NCBI RefSeq assembly: GCF_027943255.1
Contig: NC_072893.1
Location: 930,001-994,000, forward strand
DNA: 64,000 nucleotides
From: Anastrepha obliqua
Lineage: Eukaryota; Arthropoda; Insecta; Diptera; Tephritidae
Direction of reading: 5' to 3'
Of this stretch, positions 45,561 to 56,880 are shown in pieces; position 1 is the stretch's first letter; every line of letters starts with the position of its first letter. Made by a program: the position numbers and the translations under genes. A model generated the notes under the pieces. That model was not told the origin of the DNA and searched no databases. It saw nothing but the letters and a program-made list of their open reading frames with translations.

Positions 45561-48149
45561 ACAATTAACTTATTTTAATCATAAATTCGGTTCGGTTGCT
45601 AAATTTGTGTTTAAGTATTTGGCTATAGCAACGTTAAATGCGCCCTAAATGTTTAAAAGTTAATTCAGCTTTATGTAAGAGAACATTTTATTTTAAATAT
45701 TTATATATGCATCTGTATATGTATATGAGTGTGTGTGTGTAATCTATACAAAGCTAACACTCCTATTGTCGATCAACACCATCTTTACAGCACTTATTAA
45801 TATACATACATACATACATATGTTTATGTATACTTGCAACTTACATATCCTTATCCTAACACATCCTAACATCCCTCATTACCATAGCCGTAATCATTAC
45901 CACTTGAACGAGTGCCGTGCGAAGTCAGAACGTCGGAGTCACTTCGCCGTTTTACATCCAACCGTTAGATGCGCAGCAGCGCCTTCAAAGTCTTCACCTG
46001 TGCGGCATTTAGTATGAACCTCTAACGCTGATTGCATTCTTCTACTTCAGATATCCTTGAACATGAAAATTTTGTGTAAAAATCGATTTGTTCATTTTTT
46101 GTGTCTTCGCTGTCACCATTTCGAGTGACGCTTGGCCAAGTAATGCGTCAGTGTTAGCGGCGACGAATTGCGACGGCAGTGGAAAGCATTTGGGAGCGCG
46201 CTTGGACTATAAACAATGTTGAGTGAGAAACCCAGAGGATAAGAGCCAGAAAGGCGGCAAAGTAATAAGAGAATTGCACCTCCCTCTCTGTAAACGCCAA
46301 AGAGCATTGGTAGAAACGCACAACAACGTTTTCGATATTAGACCAGTTGTTCACTATGTGCAGAATCGCGTATGAATCAAATAGTATTTAACAGGAGAGG
46401 GTTGCATATCCTCAGAGCTCATATAGTATTTGCTGTGGGTTGTATAACAGTTTGTTTGCATTCTCCACTCTCTATGATTTCTCTTCGCTTACGGTTGTCA
46501 ACAACATTTGTGCGAGTATCTCAGTTGATGCAGAAGCAGGAGTCTGTAAAATGTCTGCTGTTCAATGTCTGCTTATAAAATTTATTTTACAGAGTAAAAG
46601 ATTTGTTTTACTGTACAAGTAGAAGTGGCAGTAACGCAGCCTTTGTACGCAAATGAATAAACATTGGAATATATTTGCAATAAACTTCTTGGGGCGCATT
46701 TTTATAGGAAAATAATGAATTATGAGAGTTGAAAATTTCGTAAGAGAAAAGAGTGTAGACGGATATTAATAAATATGGTAAATGTTTGAAGTTAACCAAA
46801 GAGGTGAGTATAGAAATATTTATATTTTATATATTTCCTTTAACTCCGGTTGGAGTGTATGAAAATAGGGCTTGCTTGAAAGTGCGATTCGCAAACCGAA
46901 AGCGTTTTAAAAAGTTTTTCTATGCTTACTTGGGTATTTGATGAACTGGCCACATCACGTGGACTGATAGAAGCAGCTCCATTTGATTTCCTTACTAACT
47001 CGAGTGCTGAGTCTGGCCTTTGCTTTGCTCTCATACAATGTTTTTACATACGTACATAAATATATACATACATACATACATTACATGGAAATAACTACGG
47101 CTGTACTCAAATGCATATGTAGCATAGTATGTATGTGTGTGTGTATGTAGCAACTGTGTGCGAATATTCTCAATAGAAAATCGTTGCTTTTCAATGCATG
47201 TCTGATTGATGGATGTGAGAATCTCTTTTGCGCCAAATCAATAATTAAGTTCAACTAAAATAAACCTAATACACTCTCAGTTTTTGTGAAAATGGCATAC
47301 CAATTTGCGTATCCAAAGTCATTCAGTGTTTGAAGTAAACAAGTAAATTATTTAAACACTTCCGCGATGGATATTTAATTTCCGCTGTGTATACAAATGC
47401 TTTTGACTACCTGCTTTCGAATTTTGGAAATTTGTATTGGGCAATGCGGACTGAATATTTGTTGGGAGCCGACGAATATTTTATGACACCAGAGGATATT
47501 GACTGCCACAGTTAAAGTTCAATTTATCTAAATTACAAAAACAACATGTTTGTAAAATGTCACTGATGAATTGCGTAAATAGACGCATTTCCGTTGGTTA
47601 AGTGCTACAAAATGCTTCATTTATTTGCCACTGCTCTTATTGGCGTGCATGGGCGAACTTGTAGTTGTTGTAGCTGTTGTAGTTTGAAAATATTTTGTTT
47701 AAAATTTGCATGATTTTAATTTTGATGACAGCGAAAATATAAATGCTATATCAGGCAAAATAGAAACAAAAACAAGTAAGTGTTATATGCATATACGCAC
47801 ACATATGCACTCACACACACACAAGTATGCCGACACTATCAATAAATTTGCATAATAATGCCACGAATTTGCGACTCCATAAATTTTGAGTTATTTTCGA
47901 TGCGCACACATCTACATACATACATACATACACACACATATACACATACTTTTATAAATGCGTATATACATGTGTATGTGTGTAAGTGCTTAGAGAAATT
48001 TTGTTTTACAACTCTAAATATTATAAATTAATACACATACGGACGTCCTCTACAGATTTTTGTTCGACATGTCCGTAATGACAAATTTGTTTGATTGTGT
48101 ATATGTGTGTGTGCACCTACATACAAATTTGAAAAATTAACAGAAAATC
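45561..48149. other. Unassigned DNA with many CATA and CA/TG tracts
   Basis: There are repeated CATACATACATA and TGTGTGTG tracts near 45725, 45805-45825, 47040-47085, 47135 and 47910-47960. No gene or transposon motif was found between them. Confidence 0.5.
47911..47985. repeat. CATA / CA / TG compound microsatellite
   Basis: Four CATA units followed by CACACA, then a TATACATGTGTATGTGTGT stretch. Confidence 0.8.
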
Positions 48150-48930
48150 GAGCTAATGAGCAACATGCACGAGGTCCATGGAATGCTAAAGGACCAGGAA
48201 GTGCACGAAGTCCTCAACTTCAGTGTAGTCCTCGGTTTTCCCGTCATTGCAGATTTAGCGAACCTATTGTCAGGCATGCGTTGCGTGTAATTTTTCCACT
48301 ACCTTCTTCGTCTTCGGCTTCACCTGACAATGTCTTGCGTGTCACATGTCCTTCTAATCTCTGCGTTTCCCATAGGATCTCTGTTCAGGAGTATGCCCTG
48401 TGATTGATCTCAATGTTGCTATCTCAACCTTGGTTGTGCTGCAGTTGTGTCTGCTCGGGTTTCAACTGCATAGGTGAGTACTGCTCGAACGCATGTTTTA
48501 TAAATTCGGACTTTGTCTGTTGAGCTTAGTTGCTTATTTCGCCATATTACATCGCGTTAGCATCCAGATATTTATGCTGCTTTACTCATGTGGTTGTTTA
48601 CTTCAGCGGTTAATTCTTTCGATGAACTGTTCGATACTCTTTCCATATACTGCTACCTTACACCTGGGTTTTTGTTTAGATATTGTCGTGCTCTTCGTAT
48701 CGGCTACCGATATCTGCATATGAAATGCAAAAGCAACTTTCTCGAAGGCATAGAACATCCGCTGAAAGTCGTCTCTTGATTTCATTTCTCAACAAATATC
48801 CTCTTGTCTGTGTATATTTTACAGCAGATATTACCTCGTCCACAATCAGATTGAATAGTAAAGGACTTAAGCCATCGCATTGGTGCCACCGGCATTGGGG
48901 TTGATATTTCATTATTAGTCTTGACGGAAG
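48150..48930 (-). mobile_element. LINE RT fragment with the YADD box deleted
   Basis: Minus frames from 48912: CDGLSPLLFNLIVDEVISAV (RT motif with GLSPLLFNL), then GYLLRNEIK joined to SRDDFQRMFYAFEKVAFAFH, then MQISVADTKSTTIS and RCKVAVYGKSIEQ. Lower down come LRSITGHT and a 'RMPDNRFAK' type block ending near 48150. The segment between GYLLRNE and SRDD, which should contain YADD, is missing. The thumb region is in several frames. Confidence 0.75.
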
Positions 48931-49159
48931 TAGTTTTTTGCGTGTTGAGATTCCTAATTATTGGCCGGACATTGTTGTATTGCGCCTTCGAGAATTTTAA
49001 TTACAACTTGTTGTTATAAAAAGTTCGGTTACGAGTGCATTTAGAAATTTATCTTATAGATCACTCGCGCTTAAAAGTTCTGTACGTCTGCCTTTTTGAG
49101 AGCTTCTAACTAAGCTGTAAGGATTTTATTTCATTGCCCATTCCATGGTTCTAAGAGTT
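48931..49159. other. Unassigned spacer between two opposed LINE fragments
   Basis: Nothing recognised. Confidence 0.4.
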
Positions 49160-50150
49160 TATTTACTTTACGAGAACTCCTAACTGGCTGTGCTTTACAA
49201 TGACAATATCAGCGACCCATTCACCATCAACGCAGGCGTAAGGCAAGGTTTCCTCCTGTCGTCTCTTCTCTTCACGTATCGTCCACAGAAGAGGCATCGT
49301 ATGCAGTTTCACCAGACATCTTGAGAATCTGGACTTCGCTGATGACATCTGCCTCCGCTCTCACAAGCTCACTGACAAGCAAGCGAAGGCGGACAGACTA
49401 GTCACGCTGGCATGCACTGTCGGACTGGAGGTCAACATCGCCAAGACCAACGCTATGAGAGTCAACTACAATAAAGCAAGACCTATAATGTTGATGAGTG
49501 TCCGGTGGAATTTGTCGAAAACTTCTGCTATCCCGGCTACACTATCACGCTAGCGGCGAAGGGATGAAGATGTCAACTGCAGGCTAAACAAAGCAATGGC
49601 GGCGTTCGAGCGAATGCATCCAGAATGAAAACTGCGAATATTCAGCTTATATGTGATGCCTGTACTGTTGTATGGAAGTGAAATATGGCTGGTTTCTAAC
49701 ACCATCACACAGAGGCTACACTCTTTCGTCAACGAATGCCTCCGCATGATCTGTAAAATATTTTGGCCGAACCCATTCTATGGCAAATCAAACGCAGAAA
49801 GTGCCGATGGATAGGTCACACGCTTAAAAAAACACCAGATAGGACCACAAGAAAAGCACTGACTGAAATCCGCAAGTGAGTAAAGGTGGCGCTTAGTAAA
49901 AGAATACTTGGAAAAGGGCGATGTCGTGCGAGATAGCAGATGCCGACATTATATGGGACGGCGCAAAAACAACAGCCCAAAACCGTGTTCGATGGAAGAG
50001 ATTTATCGAGTCCATATGCTCCCGAGCGTAGTGCAGAAGAACAAAGAAAGAGAGATATACTTCAGGCATTACATTCCAGTTTATAACTGTTTCTTATGCT
50101 GGTACACAATTCGCCATCGCAAGTTCTTTATTAGCAATTTTTAGTTTATA
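49160..50150 (+). mobile_element. RTE-like LINE fragment, RT to 3' end
   Basis: Plus frames: DPFTINAGVRQGFLLSSLLF (RQG motif; a small part then deleted), NLDFADDICLRSHKLTDKQA with an intact catalytic FADD, LACTVGLEVNIAKTNAMRVN, FVENFCYPGYTI, LLYGSEIWLVS type block, CLRMICKIFWPN, KRRKCRWIGHTLKKTPDRTT and a C-terminal tail to about 50110. Frameshifts are few, so this is among the less decayed LINE copies. The RT N-terminal half is missing. Confidence 0.85.
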
Positions 50151-51654
50151 GCTGCACTTTGATATGAAGGGGTTTGGTTTTCTATCGAAACAAAGATGAT
50201 CTGTATTTTTATGTCTCAGCTTCTTTATTCAGTGGACTTGGATCATCTGCGAGTTTTTCTTGCCAGATTTAGAGCGACAAAACCCACTTAAGATTCATCA
50301 GGTGCCTCTATACTACGAATAAGTTACTGTTTGGTATGCATTTTGCGTCTGAATTTCGAAGTTCGCAAGTAGAAGAGCAGAAAAAAAAATATTCTGGCCT
50401 TGAATTGGATCGATGAACAGCTCAAAACCTTGCCACCTTGGCCGTAGTACTACTGAAGAGTGAATGCAATTTTTTCCTTTATTATCTTTCTTTGGGAACG
50501 CTCAAACTCACAATAAGCCTCACCAAATACTGAGCTATTTTTAGTGGCATGTTTGCATTTGCTAGAGCACCCCATAGTAAAACCCGATGCCTGTTGAGAT
50601 TGAGTCATTAAAGATGTCTAGCGGAAACTGCTCTAAAAGGAGGGAAAATATCTAATTTGATGTCAAAAAAAGTATAGAATCATTGTTAAATACTTTTATG
50701 TATAAAATGTTATTTAAATAATATAACTGTATAATACGAGTTAATATTTAAATACACTTTCCTTGCGCATTTCTGTATGTATTTTCAAAAATAAATAAAC
50801 CATATCAATGTACTCGTATGTGTGCGTTGTAGATCGAACGAGTAGATGTGTGATATGCATAACATTATCTCCTAATGAAATTAGCTGACATAATTAGAAA
50901 TTACGCAAAACATCCTTCCAACACGTGAACACACAAACTCCACTCGGTGCGAGCTTACAGCGCACAGTGATTCAATTCCGCACAAAGAGGAACTCAAATT
51001 GAAAGCGATGCTCCAATTTTATTAGAACTGCGTTCTCCCACATAAATCACGTTCGGTTACGGGGCTATAAAAACCGGTCGTAAAAATTGGCTTAACATCA
51101 AAGGATGCTTTAAAAAGTTATTTTAGTAAACTTTTCGCGCAAAATGAGAGAAAAATGGTTTCTATTTCTGAGAAGGTTTTCGACTTTAGAGTCTTTTCCA
51201 TACACTTTCCTTTGCTTTTTGGTTAAAAATAGGCAATCTCCGCAAAGAATTATTTCGGGTATTATCGACGAAGACTGACTTGTAAGTAGCTTTTTTTTAT
51301 GTAAAACATTATACTTTACATTTTATGACTTGCTTATCTCCATTTGTTAACTTTATTCTCCATTTTTTAGCCCATGTAGCAATACGAGATTACTTTATAT
51401 TTCCTACAAATAATTCTGTGGCGAAAATGAAAGAGCGCTTAAATCTATTCGAATAATATTTTAACATTTTTTAAGGAAGGTTAAAGAAATGTCTGCTTAT
51501 TTCGGTTAATCTCTGCCTTAAATGGTTAAACTACTAAAGGCACAACTACTACTCATCGTGCCACTCACGTCTACATAAGACTACAGAGACTAACCCAATG
51601 GAAAAAGCAGGTTCGGTGGAAGAGCTCATTGGGACTAAGACGGCATAAAATAAA
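50151..51654. other. Unassigned AT-rich DNA, 1.5 kb
   Basis: I tried all frames by eye without recognising a domain. There are no obvious inverted repeats. Confidence 0.4.
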
Positions 51655-51919
51655 TAATATATATTTGGAGCGTACACTTCTCTTATGTTTTTGGTCGAGC
51701 TTTTCCTCTTATTTGTGGTGTGAGTCTTGATGTTCTTCCATAAATGGTGGAAGCTACAGTATTAATCCAACTCTGAACGGCAAATGGCTCTTTATGAGGA
51801 GCTTTTTCATGACTCGGAGGATTGCCACTGCCTCCTGAGGGGCGAACGCTATTGGAAAGACTCGAATCTACGCACTCCCGAGTGGTAATCGCGCATCAAC
51901 CCCTTCAGCTACGGCGGCC
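51655..51919 (-). mobile_element. tRNA-derived SINE, near full length, inverted
   Basis: On the minus strand it starts GGCCGCCGTAGCTGAAGGGG at 51919, has a B-box-like AGATTCGAGTC (51859-51869), then GCGTTCGCCCCTCAGGAGGC, AAAAAGCTCCTCATAAAGAG and CCATTTGCCGTTCAGAGTTG. It ends with a GTACGCTCCAAATATATAT tail. Same family as 16075-16335. The segment between the B box and the body is shortened. Confidence 0.8.
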
Positions 51920-52229
51920 TAACACCGAGTCGATCCGACAGTCTAAAGTATTCTTGTTCTAGCTCCACATGACTGGACTCATAAGCTCGACTCGTGTGAC
52001 TTGTGTTGAAAGCGATGATACTTGGTTTATTCCATTTAAATGAGCTTTTGGTGGAATCAGTCTAATGTGCTTCGGCAAAGTGATCCCCATGCGGTTAGAT
52101 CTCAAAGATCACTTGTCTATCTAGTTTATATGAATATATATGCGATTAATGCTATGAATATGCCAAGTGCGGCCGAGTTTGATAAAATTTGTGCTTGAGT
52201 TATATTTATTTTTCAAGACATTTTTGTGA
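51920..52229. other. Unassigned spacer
   Basis: No motif recognised between the SINE and the LINE RNase H fragment. Confidence 0.4.
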
Positions 52230-52990
52230 CTCTTTAGTTAAAGTATTGCAATGGCCCTCAATTCAAAAAATTGATTCCAATGGCTTTTTACTCAACAATC
52301 TTCCAGGCACAAATACGCGCCATTGATATATGTGTGAGGGAATGTCTCCGTAGAAAAATGAGAGAAACCCACATTTAGATACTTTCAGATAGTCAGGCGG
52401 CTTTGAAAGCCCTTTTATAAACTATAACCCCCTCAAAAATATTATATGACTGCCTGAACATTTTCAAAATGTTAGGGAAGTTAAATCCAGTATTATTGGG
52501 TTGGGTTCCTGGACGCGAAGGACATGAGGGAAATTAAATAGCGGACTATCTAGCTAAAAAAGCCTTTCTGTCGACTTACAAGGGGCCACATTAACAAATT
52601 TTCCAGAAGGTTCGCCTCGTTGAATACTGGCGAAATTCAATCGGTAGCGACAAGCGAAACAATTCCGGACGCCGCACAGAGGAATTTCTGATAAGTTACT
52701 TTCACTCAGCAGAATAAACATAAGACTTCTAACTGGCTACTTTACAGGCCACTGTAGCCTGATATACCACTTACCTAAAATTGCCCATCTGCGATTCTGT
52801 GAAATGGACACTGAAAATTCAGAACATATCCATCTTGGTGGTACTGCCGTGCATCCATATAAAGTATGGAGCAATAAGCCCCAGAATGCGCTAAAATAAA
52901 AAAAAAAACCATAAAATATTGGGTACCTCAGCAGGCTGTGAACAAGAGGCTTATTTTGCTCGCAGTACGCAGTAGCCTAATTAAAATAAA
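52230..52990 (+). mobile_element. R1-like LINE 3' fragment (RNase H and zinc knuckle)
   Basis: Plus frames: FQAQIRAIDICVRECLRRKM, ILSDSQAALKAL (RNase H catalytic SDSQAAL), LNPVLLGWVPGREGHEGN, YLAKKAFLSTYKGPH, LSRINIRLLTGYFTGHCSLI and FCEMDTENSEHI. This order (E..A, SDSQAA, WVPGH.G..GN, LTGH, C......H) is the RNase H plus cysteine-motif end of R1-clade LINEs. Several stops. A close functional counterpart on the other strand is at 24438-26024, with different sequence. Confidence 0.8.
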
Positions 52991-53786
52991 ATAATATAAT
53001 ATATACATTCTGTTTCACACCAATTTAAGGTAATTCTTAGACAGCGGTGAGATTCTTTTTATTGCCACTGTACGTGCGCCTACATATGTGGGTATGTATG
53101 CATAAGTGTAGTCGCATTTGTACGTGTGGTATTATGTAAATATGCAATTATGTACAAATACTTCAATAAATGCGCATATGTATTTAAGCATGTAACTGTG
53201 TAGGTGCATGAATGTGTACTTAGGTGAATATAAGTGAACTCTTCTGATGGCTCCACTTGGCTTCTTTCATGTGATGAGCCGAGGGAATGGGCAAATTGTG
53301 TTAATTTATCATCAATAAATGACCAACTTCTCCCTTGCACTACCTCCCATCCCCGCCCCCCTGGCCACTTGTCCGACACTAAGTCCAGAATACAATGCCA
53401 AATTATTGAATATTCTATCGATTTCCATTTACAGCTTTGACGTATTAGTGCCTGCGTAATTAGTCACGTGTTGTTTTGTTGCTGTTGTTGTTGCTGCTGT
53501 CATTGCTGTCACTGTTGTTATTGCTATTATTGCATGGCATGTACTTAACCGCGCATTTTGTTTTTGTTTTTGTTTCTGTTTATGTGGCAAATTAAAGGAT
53601 TAATTTAGTTTGGCAAATTAGCGCTTACTTGTTTGGATAGATCTGAGAGTTGGCTGAGAGTGTGAATGCATGTATGCATGTATTTATTGTACTTTTGTAA
53701 GTGTGTATGCCAACGCAATTACGCGTGCGGGGTATCTTACATAAATGTTAACTAGTAAATTTATATATAAACACACACAAACGCAC
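52991..53786. other. Unassigned DNA with TTGCTG-type low-complexity tract
   Basis: A GTTGTTGCTGCTG-like run lies at 53475-53530 and TATG/CATA tracts near 53080-53200. The overlapping open frames at 53080-53440 have no domain. Confidence 0.5.
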
Positions 53787-53790
53787 TTAA

Positions 53791-54527
53791 GGGGTAACAC
53801 CACTGTAGAAATTTCAAAAAATTGATTTTTTTTTTATAAGCTTAAAAAATTCGTTGAACCTTTTAAAATACAGAACAAAAAGTTTTATTCGTTACCGAAG
53901 TCTATTTCATAAATATTTTAAGCTTTTAACCAAGCGTTAGTAACTGCTACCTAACGACTTCTCCAAATTTCCAAACTTTAAACGCGTTTTTCTCAAAACA
54001 CGTTTTCTGAAATTGGCACGCAGCATAACTCAAACAATTTTAAATATTTTTAATCAGGTTTTTCACTACGTCTGTATAATAACCTTCTTAAGAGAAGAGC
54101 GTAGGGGATTTTCGATAGATTAATTTAAACGATTGTTATAATTATTTAAGTGCCGTTTTTTTAGTCCAAAATAGAGTTTTTTCCTTCAAATGCTTGCTAA
54201 TTCCACAAAAATAAATATTTTTTAAATCCCCTACGTGTTTCTCTAGCTATTCTTATCTAGATTAAGAAAAAGAATGTTTCTTTGTTCCAGATTAAAATTT
54301 GCACCCTCTGTGCTGCGTGCCGCGGAGCTCCTTCAAGAGAAACCACATTACAAAAATGTCTCCAATGCCGCCATTTTGTAAAATTTTTCGATCAAACTTT
54401 GTAGTTTTGTATTTTAGTATATAAGTAATAACTTCCCAAATCAGAGTGATTGTTTCCCCTTTCCTTCTATACAAAAAAATTCTTTAAAAATCGTGTTTAT
54501 TTTACGCGTGTACAGTGGTGTTACCCC
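53791..54527. mobile_element. 737-bp TTAA-flanked non-autonomous DNA transposon
   Basis: Ends GGGGTAACACCACTGTA (53791-53807) and its exact inverse (54511-54527), each directly flanked by TTAA (53787-53790, 54528-54531). The interior is AT-rich with no transposase-like frame; the longest minus frame, 54474-54292, is 60 codons without a domain. TTAA duplications are made by piggyBac and by Kolobok-type elements. The GGGG terminus does not match the common CCC start of piggyBac, so superfamily assignment is open. Confidence 0.85.
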
Positions 54528-54531
54528 TTAA

Positions 54532-55586
54532 GTGTGTAATACATGCTTTAAGAGCGATAGGTCGCATGTTGAGTGCTGAAACCGCAGGAAATGTAGCTTT
54601 AATGTATATATACATATATATATATATGCAAATATGCATATGTCCTGATTTGCTGTCTGAGTCGCTGGTGTCAATCGGTGCCTGTGTAGGTGGTCTTTGA
54701 ACTGAAGGCCGGCCGGTCTGCTCCCACTTGACGCAGTAAACAATTGAGAGTAAGAGCAACAACAAACAAACAATCAACAATAACACAATGTCAAAAGATT
54801 TGCTATGCGTTTGTGTGCAATGAGTGGGCAAGAAGTCGGACGGTTGTCTCTACTGTGAGGCCAATCTCCCCAACTCTCTTTTAACGATTTATACTGGAAT
54901 ACGAGTCCCATTGCTCAGACAAGCTTTGTCTTGTATTTGCAATTGAATGGCGGTGGAATTACGAGCTGCGAACCGAACTGCGGGTATCCAATTACAAATT
55001 CACATTAGTTGCTACACCAACAATAGCAGCAGGTATTCGTAAAAGGGCTGGGCTATGATGCCGAATTTGCGGCAAACGTTGAGCACTCAATTCAAGTCAC
55101 AACAACAAATACATGCATGTGTAGAGCGCTCATGATAACGTATGTCCGTTTCGTAATTAGAGCTTGTGGAAATCCGCATACAAGTGGACCACTAAGGCTA
55201 CATAAATATGCACTCACGTTACTACTCCAAACATACAGACGTATTTGCATTTGCGTGACTGTTTGCGTGTGCTTGAGACTGGGGCCTTTTTATAGACGTT
55301 TCCACTAATCCAAATTATGTGACTTTGTAGAAAATAAATAGGAAAGATAAGAAAACGAATTATTTACCTTTAGATTATTCATGAAAAATTTCATAACTTA
55401 TATTTTACTAATACTAAGTTGCACTGGAAGAGAGAATACAGTTATGCATGTATATATATGTATGAGCGTAAAATTATCGAATGCTACAAGTATCAAATTT
55501 TCCAATTTTTTTCATGTTTCCATGCTTTGGCTGGCAAGATTAATAACAGATTTTAGACTTTCTGGGATCATTGACTAACATGACTT
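54532..55586. other. Unassigned DNA
   Basis: Microsatellite-like TATA/CATA sequence at 54605-54640. No gene supported. Confidence 0.5.
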
Positions 55587-55735
55587 GGTAGGCAGGTGAA
55601 ATGGTTAAAGTACCAGTCTGCCACTCTCCAAGTAGCACTAAAGTGCCGTTTTGATTACATTATTAGACCCTCAAAAGCCCTACAGCCGGGTAGAGCTGTT
55701 GATGTGGAGGAGAGTATTGATGAAAAAACTGGTAA
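55587..55735 (+). repeat. Possible second tRNA-like SINE
   Basis: GGTAGGCAGGTGAAATGGTT resembles a tRNA 5' end with an A box (TGGTTAAAG), and CCGTTTTGATTAC at 55646-55658 resembles a degenerate B box at plausible spacing. The following GCCGGGTAGAGCTGTTGATG could be its body. A single copy in the window, so this is a suggestion only. Confidence 0.3.
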
Positions 55736-56149
55736 AAGCGAAGTACTTTGCTCTTGCAACAAATATTTTCTATATTCAGAATGTGCGCAAATACCTACAT
55801 GGATAATTTGTAATTTTTTAGTGGTGTCATTTTTTGGTTTGTTTCCAGAACTCTTGTTCGGTAGCAAATAGTTTCGCAACTTGTTCGGCAACAGTCAGAA
55901 TTATAAAGGGGGATCTTAATGCCACGCAGTAAGTAATTGCTCACAATAGTTCGTGCACCTAGAGTTTTCTTTAATATGCTTTCAACGTTGGGCTCATTAT
56001 TTGGCAAAATTCATGGTGCACCTGTAGTGCTTAGCCAAATTAGAGTTGATGAAAGGCCAGTAGTAGTTTTATCGTTACTACAGCAAGTGAGTAGAGGCAA
56101 ACTGGAAAGGCATCAGAGAAAGTTTGGTTGAAGTTTTATTAACTTTTTA
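55736..56149. other. Unassigned DNA
   Basis: Open frames on both strands around 55740-56130 without recognisable domains. Confidence 0.4.
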
Positions 56150-56880
56150 ATCATCAATCAATGAGTTCTGTGGTGGGAGTGCATCAGTTGTGAAATTGAA
56201 ATTTTTTTTACACTGTTCTGGTTAAACTGTATTAGTTCTTTGTAAGACAAGCCCCACGTAAACAGCAACTCACTTAAACCAGGCTAAAAATTGAAAGACA
56301 CAACTACTTCTTCTACCTCGTTGTTGACATTTCTGGCAGTAGTTGAATATGAATTTTTTTCCGCAAAGTCCTACTACTAAGAGAAGTATCCCTAAATCAT
56401 TATATTGCCCCCACCATGCTTGACTGTTGTTTTTTTTCTTTTGTGATCCGCTGTGCGAACTTTTATCCTTTAGGACGTCTGACAATTCGCTTAGTATCAT
56501 TTCCACAAAAATTTCATCACTCTAAAGTATGTTATACCATTTTTTCATAGCCTTTGGTCCACACCATGATTGTTCTTCTGAGCAAAACTTTTCTTCTTCT
56601 TTAAATTTGCTTGTTTCAACAGAAGAACTTTACGAGCTATTCTGCTTGGTAGGCTCATGTTCTACAATCGACGAAGTGCAGTTCTCGAATCCATTGTTGA
56701 ATCCATTTGAGGTCACCTTTGATGACTTAAAAGGATTTCTCTTGGCAAGAGTCACAATTGAATTATCATCGTTTATTATCGCATTGTTTTCGGCACTACG
56801 TTGTTTAGACTGTCCAAGTGACTCAGCGATAAATTTGTACGGTTTTTTTTAGTTTTGGAAGATTTACAATAAGCCTCCGT
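56150..56880 (-). mobile_element. Tc1-like transposase relic
   Basis: Minus frames from 56880: IVTLAKRNPFKSSK, then in another frame SLPSRIARKVLLLKQANLKK and KKSFAQKNNHGVDQRL, then VMKF in the position of the first catalytic block, and TTVKHGGGNIMI.GYFS, the strongly diagnostic VKHGGG..M.WG..S motif of Tc1-like transposases. The C-terminal Asp/Glu region is not readable. No terminal repeats found. Confidence 0.7.

Noticed and set aside
45733..48000. CATACATA and CACACA tracts as a satellite array
   Set aside because: They are short, scattered and of several types, consistent with ordinary dipteran microsatellites.
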